A stretch of DNA of 7,624 bases from Candidatus Altarchaeota archaeon. GTDB lineage: Archaea > Altiarchaeota > Altiarchaeia > IMC4 > DAOVSA01. The stretch lies in NCBI GenBank assembly GCA_030633635.1, contig DAOVSA010000025.1, positions 1 to 7,624 on the forward strand, in the 5' to 3' direction. Both the position numbers and the translations under genes were made by a program. The notes beneath the pieces were generated by a model. It ran no database searches. It was not told where the DNA came from and saw only the letters and a list, made by a program, of their open reading frames with translations. Below, piece by piece: positions 1 through 6,969 of the stretch (the stretch's first letter is position 1; each line of letters opens with the position of its first letter).

Positions 1-477
1 AAGCTTTAACTCGTTTATGAGGCGATCAACCTTATTTATGAATAATACCGGCTTTACCCTCTCTTTTAATGCCTGATTTATAACTGTTTTTGTCTGGGGC
101 ATGACACCTTCCACTGCACAAACAACAACCACAGCACCATCAACTGCCCGCATAGCTCTGGTCACATCACCTCCAAAATCGACGTGCCCGGGGGTATCAA
201 TTAGATTAATAAGATAGTCCTGGCCATCATTTTTATGAACCATAGAAACATTTGCCGCGTTTATTGTGATACCTCTTGCCTTCTCCTGTTCATCAAAATC
301 CAAGAAGAGTTGTTTCCCGGCAAGTTCTTCGGATATCATTCCTGCTCCAGAGAGTAGATTATCGCTTAAAGTTGTCTTTCCATGATCAATATGGGCTGCA
401 ATACCCATGTTTCTAATATGCTCTTGATCATACATAAGTTCCTTGATCCGTTGCACCATTTGTTCTGCTCTTCCCAT
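1..477 (-). CDS. fusA: Translation elongation factor 2 (aEF-2), N-terminal part
   Basis: This is the first 159 residues of the GTPase that drives ribosomal translocation. The gene continues past the left edge, so it is partial only because of the window. The G domain is clear: P-loop AHIDHGKT at residues 28-35, switch I RGITIN near 68-73, DTPGH at 94-98 and NKVD at 148-151. The opening [15 protein letters not shown] and the following [13 protein letters not shown] are typical of archaeal EF-2 rather than bacterial EF-G. The ATG at 477 is preceded by AAA, like the other starts here. A GAGGT lies about 15 nt upstream, inside the end of uS7, which is too far for normal Shine-Dalgarno use. It follows uS7 by 14 nt, the usual archaeal uS7-EF-2 pairing. 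Identity is very secure. Confidence 0.97.
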   Translation of the reverse strand, partial: MGRAEQMVQRIKELMYDQEHIRNMGIAAHIDHGKTTLSDNLLSGAGMISEELAGKQLFLDFDEQEKARGITINAANVSMVHKNDGQDYLINLIDTPGHVDFGGDVTRAMRAVDGAVVVVCAVEGVMPQTKTVINQALKERVKPVLFINKVDRLINELKL

Positions 478-491
478 TTTGAATTATTTGT

Positions 492-1094
492 TTACCTCGC
501 AGACCGGGCGATTCTCTCGATTTCTTCTTTTCTTTGAATAGCATAACTCTTTGTATCGGAATTTGCCACCCACATTATTTCATTTGCTAAACACTCCTCA
601 ATTGATTTTTTTGAATTGAATGCTGTTGCAAAAGCACCAAGGGTTATGTATTTAAGCCCAAAGTCTATTCTTCTCTGGGACGAGACATCTACAGCCCTAT
701 GGTACCTGATCCCACCATAGATGATGGTTGTGGTTTCTTCACATGGGCTGGCATTGATTAATGCATCCACCAAAACCTGGATTGGATTCTTTTTGGTGCG
801 TTTTTCTATGATCTCAAATGCTTTTTTTACTGTGCGGATGGCATTTTGCTTCTTTCCGGTATTTCCTCCGCCCCGGATATATTTACCCGCTACTTTTCTT
901 GTTCCCTGCCCTGATCTCATTAACTTATTTACCAGCCTCTCGACTATGTTCATCTTGGACTTTTCAAACTGTTTTTTCGTGTGCCTGCCAGCAGAGTGTG
1001 GAATGTAAACCGGGTTAAGCGATATATACGCTTTCAAACCCTCACTTTTGACCTCCACGTCAAAATCCCATCTGTCAAATAGTTTTATATCCAT
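492..1094 (-). CDS. rps7: Small ribosomal subunit protein uS7
   Basis: A 200-residue uS7 that nucleates folding of the 16S rRNA 3' domain and lines the E site. The archaeal family pattern is seen throughout: LFDRWDF near the start, NPVYIPHSAGRH, NIVERLVNKLMRSGQGTRK, NPIQVLVDALINASPCEETT, and the ending SYAIQRKEEIERIARSAR. An upstream in-frame ATG at 1130 would add 12 residues, but it lies inside the uS14 gene. I chose the ATG at 1094 because it begins one base after the uS14 stop, has the AAAATG context and matches the family N-terminus. The neighbour upstream is odd: in most archaea uS7 follows uS12, whereas here it directly follows uS14 of the spc-type cluster. Confidence 0.96.
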   Translation of the reverse strand: MDIKLFDRWDFDVEVKSEGLKAYISLNPVYIPHSAGRHTKKQFEKSKMNIVERLVNKLMRSGQGTRKVAGKYIRGGGNTGKKQNAIRTVKKAFEIIEKRTKKNPIQVLVDALINASPCEETTTIIYGGIRYHRAVDVSSQRRIDFGLKYITLGAFATAFNSKKSIEECLANEIMWVANSDTKSYAIQRKEEIERIARSAR

Positions 1095-1095
1095 T

Positions 1096-1242
1096 TTAAT
1101 AATTCTTCTTGAATCCGATCTTCGGTGCAATCTCTCTGAAACACCTTCTACAAACGTTTAGTCCATATTTATGGATCATACCGCGACTGCTTCCACAAAC
1201 AGAACATACTAAATTCCTTGTATCAAACTTTTCATTCTTCAA
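1096..1242 (-). CDS. rps14: Small ribosomal subunit protein uS14, zinc-binding form
   Basis: A 48-residue protein, too short for the usual ORF cutoff. The translation has two CxxC knuckles (Cys13/Cys16 in LVCSVCG, Cys31/Cys34 in NVCRRC) and ends CFREIAPKIGFKKNY, an excellent match to archaeal zinc-ribbon uS14, which binds the 3' domain of 16S rRNA. No ATG or GTG lies in frame. A TAA two codons upstream leaves TTG at 1242 as the only plausible start, giving an 11-nt overlap with the end of uL5. The stop is one base before the uS7 ATG. Translation is probably coupled to uL5. The frame is certain. The exact initiator is inferred from the upstream stop and the family length of about 50 residues. 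Confidence 0.93.
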   Translation of the reverse strand: MKNEKFDTRNLVCSVCGSSRGMIHKYGLNVCRRCFREIAPKIGFKKNY

Positions 1243-1750
1243 TTTTTACACCAAAATTTTCTTTTATGAACTCTATTGATTCTTCCTTGGTTATTAGATT
1301 CCTGGATGGAATTTTTTTCTTTTGTACCCGCATTTTTTTGATCCTGTAGCCCGGGCGTTCTATAGTAACGTTTATGTCCATACCCCATATCCCAATCTCC
1401 GGATCATACTTTATATCCTTGAGATCTATGTGTTCATGGATACCAAACGAAAAATTTCCCCGGGTGTCGAACTGTGATTCTTTTATAATGTTATCCTTTG
1501 CGTAAAATGCGTTTTTCAGGAGCTTTATTGCACTATCTCCTCTAAGAGTAACCTTACAACCGATAGATTCACCTGTTTTAAGGTCCCACGCCGGGATTCT
1601 GTGTGTAGATGAGGTTCTAACTGGTTTTACGCCGGTTAATTGATTCAATAGTTTTTCTGCTTTTATTAGTCTTTCTCCCGATTCACCAACACCTATGTGC
1701 ACAGTAACCTTCTCTATCCTTGGAATTTGCATCGGATTTGGGTAGTTCAT
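1232..1750 (-). CDS. rpl5: Large ribosomal subunit protein uL5
   Basis: A 172-residue uL5, the 5S rRNA-binding protein of the central protuberance. Family features seen are MQIPRIEKVTVHIGVGESGERLIKAEKLL at the N-terminus, THRIPAWDLKTGESIGCKVTLRG in the middle, FGIHEHIDLKDIKYDPEIGIWGMDINV and the late ERPGYRIKKMRVQKKKIP. Length is normal for archaea. The start ATG at 1750 lies one base after the stop of the repeat-protein gene and has the AAAATG context. In most archaea this gene directly follows eS4. Here a 562-codon gene separates them. Confidence 0.97.
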   Translation of the reverse strand: MNYPNPMQIPRIEKVTVHIGVGESGERLIKAEKLLNQLTGVKPVRTSSTHRIPAWDLKTGESIGCKVTLRGDSAIKLLKNAFYAKDNIIKESQFDTRGNFSFGIHEHIDLKDIKYDPEIGIWGMDINVTIERPGYRIKKMRVQKKKIPSRNLITKEESIEFIKENFGVKIEE

Positions 1751-1751
1751 T

Positions 1752-3440
1752 TTATTGTACTTTAGTTATCCTATCTCTTCTCCTTATTATTATGATAAAG
1801 GTAATAATTACCGTAATTATGATGGCAGCTATGATCAGATTATTCATTTCTCCAGGGATTTCCCTTTTTTGCCGTTGTTCTATGGTCTTGTTGACCACGA
1901 GCTCAGCAACAACCGGTGCAACGTGTCTATGACATAAATCCCGGGTATTTGAATCTTTGATTTCTTTGCAAATATCTAGTGCTTTATCTGGATCGGATCT
2001 CGCAAATGTCTTCATGACCTCCTCATAACAGTCATTTTTGTCCCAATAATCTTCGATATTTGCACAAACCCCCAATGCTTCATTTGCATCGGATTTTGCA
2101 ATCTCTGGTGCGATTTCCCTATAGCATGAATCCCTACCTATCGCGAAAATACTCAATAAGCTTCCCTCTCTATTACAAATTTCTATAGCTTTTCTGGGAT
2201 AATGCTCCGCAATTCCGGGTGCGATTTCCCTATAGCATGAGTCCCTATCCAAAAAATTCAAGAGCCCATCCATTCCTTCACAGATGTCCAATGCTTTGTC
2301 TGGATAACGCCCCGCAATTATCATCGCGACATCTTTGCAGCAATCCTCTTTTTCCTCAGAATCTTCGATCTCTTTGCAGATATATAATGCCTTTTCCGGA
2401 TCCGACTTTGCAATGACCTTCGTTATATTTTCATAGCATTCTCCTCGACGATAATATTTGATTTCTTTACAAACATCTAATGCTTTATCTAGGTTTGATT
2501 CCACAACAACTGATGCAACAGTTATATAACAAACATCACGATCCCAGGAATCATACCAGGAATCATTGATATTTTCACAGATATCCAATGCTCTTTTTCG
2601 ATCTAATTTTGCTATAACTGGTGCAATATTCTTATAGCACTGGTCCTCATACCAGCCGGAGACGTTTTCACAGATATCCAAAGCCTTTGTTGTATTATAA
2701 TTTGCGATGATGGGTGCTACCTTACAACAGCAATACTCCCTTTCCCATTCATGTATTTCGCAGATATCCAATGCCTTTGCTGGATCGGACTCCGCGATGA
2801 CACGTGCGATACTAACATAACACGAGTCCTGATCCCAAAGATGTTTGATCTCATTGCAGATATCCAATGCGTCATCTGGATTAGATCTCGCGATGATGGG
2901 TGCAACATCCTCATAACAATCATCCCTGTCATCGGAATCTTTGATCTCTTTACAAACATCCTCGCGAATATCCAAATCTTTATCTGGATGATATTTTACA
3001 ATGATCCTGTAACAATCATTTTGACCCCAAAAATCTTCAATCCTTTTACAGACATCCAATGCATTGACTGGATCGGATTCTCCAATGACTGAAGCAATCT
3101 CTTTGTAGCATGAATCTCGATCTTCGGTATCCTTAATGCCCTTGCATATCGTAGATGCATTATTCCAATCGACCCTTGCAATTATTGGTGCGACACCCCT
3201 GTAACAATCATCTCGATCCCAAGTGTCTTTTAGCGTCTTGCAGATATTCAATGCCCTTTCTGAATCAACTCTTGCAATTTGAGCTGCAACATCGACATAA
3301 CAATAATCTCTATACTCGGAATAGTTAATCTCCTCACAAATATGCATTACATCATCAATAGAGTCGACACTCGCACTGACACTAAGATTCCAAACCAGCA
3401 TACTCGTTAACATAATTATAATCAGAAATTTAGTTTTCAT
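1752..3440 (-). CDS. Exported, membrane-anchored cysteine-rich helical-repeat protein, unrecognised family
   Basis: I do not recognise this 562-residue protein as a named family. Residues 1-24 look like a signal peptide (MKTK, then a hydrophobic run, cleavage probably near SVSAS). Residues 28-516 are about 15 tandem repeats of 30-37 residues. The consensus is roughly DKALDICKEIKD, then RDxCY, then xxVAPIIAxSDP: two short amphipathic helices, each carrying a cysteine, with the two usually 12 residues apart. There are about 33 cysteines (repeat 7 has CCC, repeat 11 has CC). Residues 535-552 form a transmembrane helix, followed by RRRDR and a short tail. The expected topology is an extracytoplasmic solenoid with a cytoplasmic C-terminal tail. 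Paired cysteines suggest helix-helix disulfides, analogous to Sel1-like Helicobacter Hcp proteins, though spacing differs. The ATG overlaps the eS4 stop by 11 nt, and the stop is one base before uL5, so it is almost surely cotranscribed with ribosomal genes. Function is unknown. Confidence 0.9.
   Translation of the reverse strand: MKTKFLIIIMLTSMLVWNLSVSASVDSIDDVMHICEEINYSEYRDYCYVDVAAQIARVDSERALNICKTLKDTWDRDDCYRGVAPIIARVDWNNASTICKGIKDTEDRDSCYKEIASVIGESDPVNALDVCKRIEDFWGQNDCYRIIVKYHPDKDLDIREDVCKEIKDSDDRDDCYEDVAPIIARSNPDDALDICNEIKHLWDQDSCYVSIARVIAESDPAKALDICEIHEWEREYCCCKVAPIIANYNTTKALDICENVSGWYEDQCYKNIAPVIAKLDRKRALDICENINDSWYDSWDRDVCYITVASVVVESNLDKALDVCKEIKYYRRGECYENITKVIAKSDPEKALYICKEIEDSEEKEDCCKDVAMIIAGRYPDKALDICEGMDGLLNFLDRDSCYREIAPGIAEHYPRKAIEICNREGSLLSIFAIGRDSCYREIAPEIAKSDANEALGVCANIEDYWDKNDCYEEVMKTFARSDPDKALDICKEIKDSNTRDLCHRHVAPVVAELVVNKTIEQRQKREIPGEMNNLIIAAIIITVIITFIIIIRRRDRITKVQ
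1893..3359 (-). repeat. Coding tandem repeat array, about 15 units of ~97 nt
   Basis: This part of the repeat-protein gene consists of about 15 units of roughly 90-110 nt. The DNA similarity is visible on the plus strand as recurring blocks such as CAGATATCCAATGC (complement of the ALDIC coding segment) and CATAGCA or CATAACA (complement of CY codons). Units have diverged at synonymous and non-synonymous sites and vary in length mainly between the two cysteines. This points to old duplications under purifying selection on the helix core, with no recent slippage. Confidence 0.85.
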
Positions 3441-4119
3441 TTTGCCAAATAGAAATCATTGATTTTGTCTTACCAACAACAAACACATAATCTGTCAGGG
3501 TTTGAATATCTCCAACTCTGGTCAACGAGTGATGAGTTTCCGTACCTTTGACTATTTCCTTTATTTTGCCCGTCTCGCCACTGTGTCTGCCACTGGTTAT
3601 CGCAGCAAGATTATCGACATCAAAACTTATGGATTTTATTATCTTTTTGTCCGGGAGCCCTATAACAAGGGTGTCTCTCGTCTTATACTCATCTTTACCA
3701 GAATTGAGCAGAACATTACTCCCATCATGTAAATTTAATTGGATAGTATCTTTTCCTATAATTGACTTATTGATTATTTTACATAATTTAAACTTTGATT
3801 CCTTCTCATCTATCTCTTTTAGCACCGGACCTTTTTTGCCCTGTATCGCCCTGAAATATTTTTTTGCTTTAGGGATGCTAATCACATCCATTAACCCCAC
3901 CCCGTATTTGTAATCCTTCCTAGGGATTCCATCAACCATTATCAAGCCATTATTGATTATCTTTTTTGCTTCTCTTGCATTATCTGCGTATTTTAGGATA
4001 TCCCGTGCAACCATGAGCAATGGAACGGAATATTTCTTTGGATGCGATCCGGGATTTGGAGTAATTATCCATTTATACTGCTTACCGTAACCAGATGCGA
4101 TTCGTTTTGTGTGTGTCAT
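3430..4119 (-). CDS. rps4e: Small ribosomal subunit protein eS4
   Basis: A 229-residue eS4, found in archaea and eukaryotes and not in bacteria, which binds 16S rRNA early in 30S assembly. Seen: KWIITPNPGSHPKKYSVPLL near residues 17-35, an S4-type RNA-binding segment at about 38-100 (ADNAREAKKIINNGLIMVDG, then RKDYKYGVGLMDVISIP), the eS4 central domain, and a KOW-like segment near 170-200 (SGRHSGETGKIKEI). Length is at the low end of the family. The ATG at 4119 lies four bases after the uL24 stop, in AAAATG context. Its last 11 bases overlap the start of the repeat-protein gene. Confidence 0.96.
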   Translation of the reverse strand: MTHTKRIASGYGKQYKWIITPNPGSHPKKYSVPLLMVARDILKYADNAREAKKIINNGLIMVDGIPRKDYKYGVGLMDVISIPKAKKYFRAIQGKKGPVLKEIDEKESKFKLCKIINKSIIGKDTIQLNLHDGSNVLLNSGKDEYKTRDTLVIGLPDKKIIKSISFDVDNLAAITSGRHSGETGKIKEIVKGTETHHSLTRVGDIQTLTDYVFVVGKTKSMISIWQNEN

Positions 4120-4123
4120 TTTT

Positions 4124-4492
4124 TTACTCTATTTTTCTCTCCAGCATATTTCTCCGTTCTTTGTCCTCTATAAACAATTCAGTTATAAGCACATTTGATG
4201 GATCTATGGGTCTTGAAACATCTGTACCATCTGCCTTCTTCTGGGTTATACCATCGACATAAATCTTATATTTTTCCAGATTAACTTTGAGCACTTCGCC
4301 ACCAATACCAACAAATGCACCCCGCATAACCTTTACCTGATCACCTTTCCTGATCGATATAGACCTTCTATTATACTTCTCTTTTAGATCTTTGCTTAAA
4401 TGTGCTGCCAGCATTTTTTGCCTGCGATGTAATGGTGCATCATACCTCCACTTTCGTTGTTTTCGTGGCTGTTTTGACTGGATTTGTTGCAT
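4124..4492 (-). CDS. rpl24: Large ribosomal subunit protein uL24
   Basis: A 122-residue uL24, an assembly-initiating 23S rRNA-binding protein near the exit tunnel. The archaeal N-terminus is visible (KQRKWRYDAPLHRRQKMLAAHLSKDLKEKY), followed by RSISIRKGDQVKVMRG and a KOW motif at about residues 48-72 (GAFVGIGGEVLKVN). The C-terminal part contains DPSNVLITELFIEDKER. It starts 37 nt after uL14 with an AAAATG context and is followed closely by eS4. This is the conserved archaeal uL14-uL24-eS4 order. Confidence 0.96.
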   Translation of the reverse strand: MQQIQSKQPRKQRKWRYDAPLHRRQKMLAAHLSKDLKEKYNRRSISIRKGDQVKVMRGAFVGIGGEVLKVNLEKYKIYVDGITQKKADGTDVSRPIDPSNVLITELFIEDKERRNMLERKIE

Positions 4493-4529
4493 TTTATCTT
4501 TTGAATTATTTTTTTTTGAATTAGTATAA

Positions 4530-4970
4530 CTATACGATTACACTTGCCAGCGTCCCTATCTTGTTCCACCGTTCTGTGGCTTCCCTTGCAATAGCGCCTT
4601 TTATTTCACTCCCCCTTGGAAGTCCTTCCTTGCTGATAAGAATTGCTGCATTATCCTCAAATTTTATTTTTGTTCCGTTGCATCTCGTGTATGGCTGTCG
4701 TTGTCTGACAATTACCGCAAATACGACCTCCTTTCTTATCTCCGGGCGCCCCTTTTTCACGGATGCGACAACCAAATCGCCAACTCCTGCCGCCGGATAT
4801 CTCCGTTTAACTCCTTTATATCCCTTAACAGCGATTATTTCAATCTCCTTTGCACCAGTGTTATCTGCACACACAAGACGTGCCCCGGTAGGTAGACTTC
4901 TTGAGATATTCGCACTTATTGCTTGTCCGAGTGGGAGCCTTTTTGATACTCCTGCAATTGGTTTTGCCAT
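4530..4970 (-). CDS. rpl14: Large ribosomal subunit protein uL14
   Basis: A 146-residue uL14, which sits at the 50S-30S interface and contributes to an intersubunit bridge. Recognisable segments are [63 protein letters not shown] and the ending [22 protein letters not shown]. It is roughly a dozen residues longer than common archaeal forms at the N-terminus ([14 protein letters not shown]). The ATG at 4970 has the AAAATG context and no later Met precedes the conserved core, so I keep this start. A 121-nt gap separates it from uS17, the largest gap inside the cluster. Confidence 0.96.
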   Translation of the reverse strand: MAKPIAGVSKRLPLGQAISANISRSLPTGARLVCADNTGAKEIEIIAVKGYKGVKRRYPAAGVGDLVVASVKKGRPEIRKEVVFAVIVRQRQPYTRCNGTKIKFEDNAAILISKEGLPRGSEIKGAIAREATERWNKIGTLASVIV

Positions 4971-5006
4971 TTTTTTAAACCTTGCCGTGTATTGTAAGAT
5001 TAATTC

Positions 5007-5021
5007 TAATGAGTCTCATTA
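5007..5021. other. Perfect 15-nt inverted repeat in the uS17-uL14 gap
   Basis: TAATGAG T CTCATTA is a perfect 7+7 inverted repeat around a single central base. It lies 37-51 nt upstream of the uL14 start. The loop is too short for a stable RNA hairpin at full pairing, so a dimeric DNA-binding site is at least as likely. The position would suit an operator for an internal promoter, but I see no strong TATA box next to it. Chance occurrence in AT-rich DNA is possible. Confidence 0.35.
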
Positions 5022-5091
5022 TGTATTAGGATACTGACATTAAAACTTCTTGGGTAATTCCCGGATAATTTTCTTTATTAGATAACGAAGG

Positions 5092-5379
5092 TCAAATATT
5101 CATCTTTCCAATCACGACCCAACTTACAGTTTTACTCAGTTTTCTACATTCCTTAATTCGAACCATGTCCCCGACCTTTGCATTTATACATGGCGGATTG
5201 TGTGCTGGTACCCTGGACCGTGCTCTTCTATACCTGCCATACTTCTTCTCTTTTACATAGTAATCTCTCTGCACAATCACAGTTTTATCCATTTTATCCG
5301 ACTTAACTACACCTTCCAAAACTGACCATCTCGTTTTCAGCTTTCCATGTACCGGGCAATGTATGTCATTACATTCCAT
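5092..5379 (-). CDS. rps17: Small ribosomal subunit protein uS17
   Basis: A 95-residue uS17, a primary 16S rRNA 5'-domain binder. Archaeal features seen are the N-terminal CNDIHCPVHGKLKTR (Cys3, Cys8 and His11, possibly metal-binding), EGVVKSDKMDKTVIVQRDYY, the SRVPAHNPPCINAKVGD loop and the ending IKECRKLSKTVSWVVIGKM. Length is normal for the shorter archaeal forms. The ATG at 5379 has the AAAATG context. It is the first gene of the ribosomal cluster in this window. The usual archaeal upstream partners (uL29, the RNase P component) are absent, replaced by a 324-nt spacer and gapA. Confidence 0.96.
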   Translation of the reverse strand: MECNDIHCPVHGKLKTRWSVLEGVVKSDKMDKTVIVQRDYYVKEKKYGRYRRARSRVPAHNPPCINAKVGDMVRIKECRKLSKTVSWVVIGKMNI

Positions 5380-5407
5380 TTTAATTTTTACTTAAGGTTA
5401 GAACTTT

Positions 5408-5425
5408 GTTTTTATCAATAAAAAA
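5408..5425 (-). promoter_or_regulatory. Weak candidate TATA region for the ribosomal cluster
   Basis: On the minus strand TTTATTGATAAAA lies about 38 nt before the uS17 ATG, which would put transcription start near 5390 with a very short leader. The match to the archaeal TTTAWATA box is poor. A better TTTATAGAA lies at 5496-5488 on the minus strand and would give a leader of nearly 90 nt. I cannot decide between them, and readthrough from gapA is also possible. Confidence 0.2.
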
Positions 5426-5538
5426 CCCGAAAAAAGATCCACCAGATATCAGACCCATTAAAGATTCAAAAATTAAAGAATATGAAATTCTATAAATTCA
5501 TCCGGCGAATCATGTTTCCTATATGGGCGTATAATAGA

Positions 5539-5651
5539 CAAATCAAGAAAATTTCCTTCGGAAACACGAAAAATTTACTCCGTAAATTTTTGTGCCCAAT
5601 TTGCCGTAGGCAAATTCGGGTTTTTACTGTCCTGTAATTAAAATTACAGTA
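5539..5651 (-). repeat. Four-hairpin element, copy A (downstream of gapA)
   Basis: Read on the minus strand from 5651, the element consists of four adjacent hairpins. SL1 pairs 5649-5642 with 5639-5632 (CTGTAATT/AATTACAG). SL2 is CCC, a bulged G, then AATTTGCC paired with GGCAAATT and GGG (5620-5595). SL3 is CAC plus AAAAATTTAC paired with GTAAATTTTT, a bulged C, and GTG (5594-5565). SL4 is TTTCC-GAA-GGAAA (5564-5552). It ends in TTTTCTTGATTTG. Copy B has the same order, linkers and bulges but different distal stem sequences in SL2-SL4. Minus is taken as the sense strand because the SL4 base can then close with a G-U pair in both copies. It would form the 3' end of a gapA transcript. Possible roles are a structured RNA, a transcript end or stability element, or a nonautonomous mobile repeat. 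Confidence 0.85.
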
Positions 5652-5703
5652 CATGAACTATGCCACGCACCGGGAATTTATAGATATTTTTCTCCATATT
5701 AAC

Positions 5704-6699
<996 letters not shown>

Positions 6700-6720
6700 T
6701 CAATTAATTTTTTATGATAT

Positions 6721-6730
6721 ATTTTATAAA
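6721..6730 (-). promoter_or_regulatory. Candidate archaeal TATA box for gapA
   Basis: TTTATAAAAT on the minus strand, centred about 32 nt upstream of the gapA ATG. With the usual 22-27 nt spacing from TATA centre to start site, transcription would begin near 6700, giving a leader of only a few bases. This fits the absence of a Shine-Dalgarno motif. There is no clear BRE. The assignment rests on motif and spacing only. Confidence 0.45.
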
Positions 6731-6768
6731 TATGATGGCTGATCGTTTCAATTAGAGTTCTCTTGATG

Positions 6769-6882
6769 TACTGTAATTTCAATTACAGGACAGTAAAAAC
6801 CCGAATTAGTGACTTCGTCACTAATTGGGCACAAAAATTCCTTGGAATTTTTCGTGTTTTCGAAGAAAATTTTCTTGATTTG
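6769..6882 (+). repeat. Four-hairpin element, copy B (upstream of gapA, opposite orientation)
   Basis: On the plus strand the same four hairpins appear in the same order as copy A. SL1 pairs 6771-6778 with 6781-6788 (identical stem to A). SL2 is CCC, bulged G, AATTAGTGAC, loop TTC, GTCACTAATT, GGG (6800-6829). SL3 is CAC, AAAAATTCC, TT, GGAATTTTT, bulged C, GTG (6830-6856). SL4 is TTTTC-GAA-GAAAA (6857-6869), then TTTTCTTGATTTG. Linkers such as GACAGTAAAAACCCGAATT are identical to copy A. Distal SL2 and SL3 stems differ in sequence and length but remain perfectly paired. The sense strand points toward the rightmost gene. Similarity continues a few bases beyond TACTG into the flank (ATGTACTG against a near match in A). 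Confidence 0.85.
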
Positions 6883-6888
6883 TTTTTG

Positions 6889-6905
6889 AATTTTCTAAGA
6901 AAGTT
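6889..6905 (+). repeat. Extra hairpin in copy B, apparent tandem duplicate of SL4
   Basis: AATTTTC-TAA-GAAAGTT forms a 7-bp stem with one G-U pair on the plus strand. The block TTTTCTAAGAAAGTTTTGAT (6891-6910) closely resembles the preceding TTTTCGAAGAAAATTTTC...GAT (6858-6879), so it looks like a tandem duplication of SL4. Copy A lacks it. The use of a G-U pair supports the plus strand as the sense strand. Confidence 0.5.
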
Positions 6906-6943
6906 TTGATGTCCCATATGTCCTGAAAGGCAAGGCGTAACCG

Positions 6944-6969
6944 CAGTGTATATTCTGTATTATACGCTG
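6944..6969 (+). repeat. Imperfect hairpin in the spacer
   Basis: CAGTGTATA, an 8-nt loop, and TATACGCTG pair over 9 positions with one U-G wobble on the plus strand. Its 3' half (6955-6970, CTGTATTATACGCTGT) recurs at 7087-7102 with two changes. No function can be assigned. It may be a degraded piece of the same repeat family or chance. Confidence 0.35.

Larger units (their letters stand above)
5380..5703. other. Intergenic spacer between gapA and uS17
   Basis: 324 nt without a supportable gene. It holds hairpin element copy A (5539-5651), a 52-nt stretch between it and the gapA stop, and about 160 nt between it and uS17 that contain the weak promoter candidates. A CCCATAT block (5521-5527 read on the minus strand), followed by AGGAAA, is also found downstream of copy B, so the element may extend to about 5515. 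Confidence 0.8.

Noticed and set aside
492..1130. Upstream ATG at 1130 as the start of uS7
   Set aside because: The extra 12 residues come from within uS14 in another frame and do not match the family. The ATG at 1094 has the right context and spacing.
2751..3092. Plus-strand 113-codon open frame opposite the repeat gene
   Set aside because: It is a shadow of the repeated antisense DNA. The periodic sequence keeps it open and it has no independent start signal.
5539..5651. CRISPR or simple rho-independent terminator interpretation of the hairpin element
   Set aside because: No regularly spaced repeats with unique spacers exist, and four consecutive bulged hairpins with conserved linkers in two orientations are more than a terminator. 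A terminator role for part of it remains possible.
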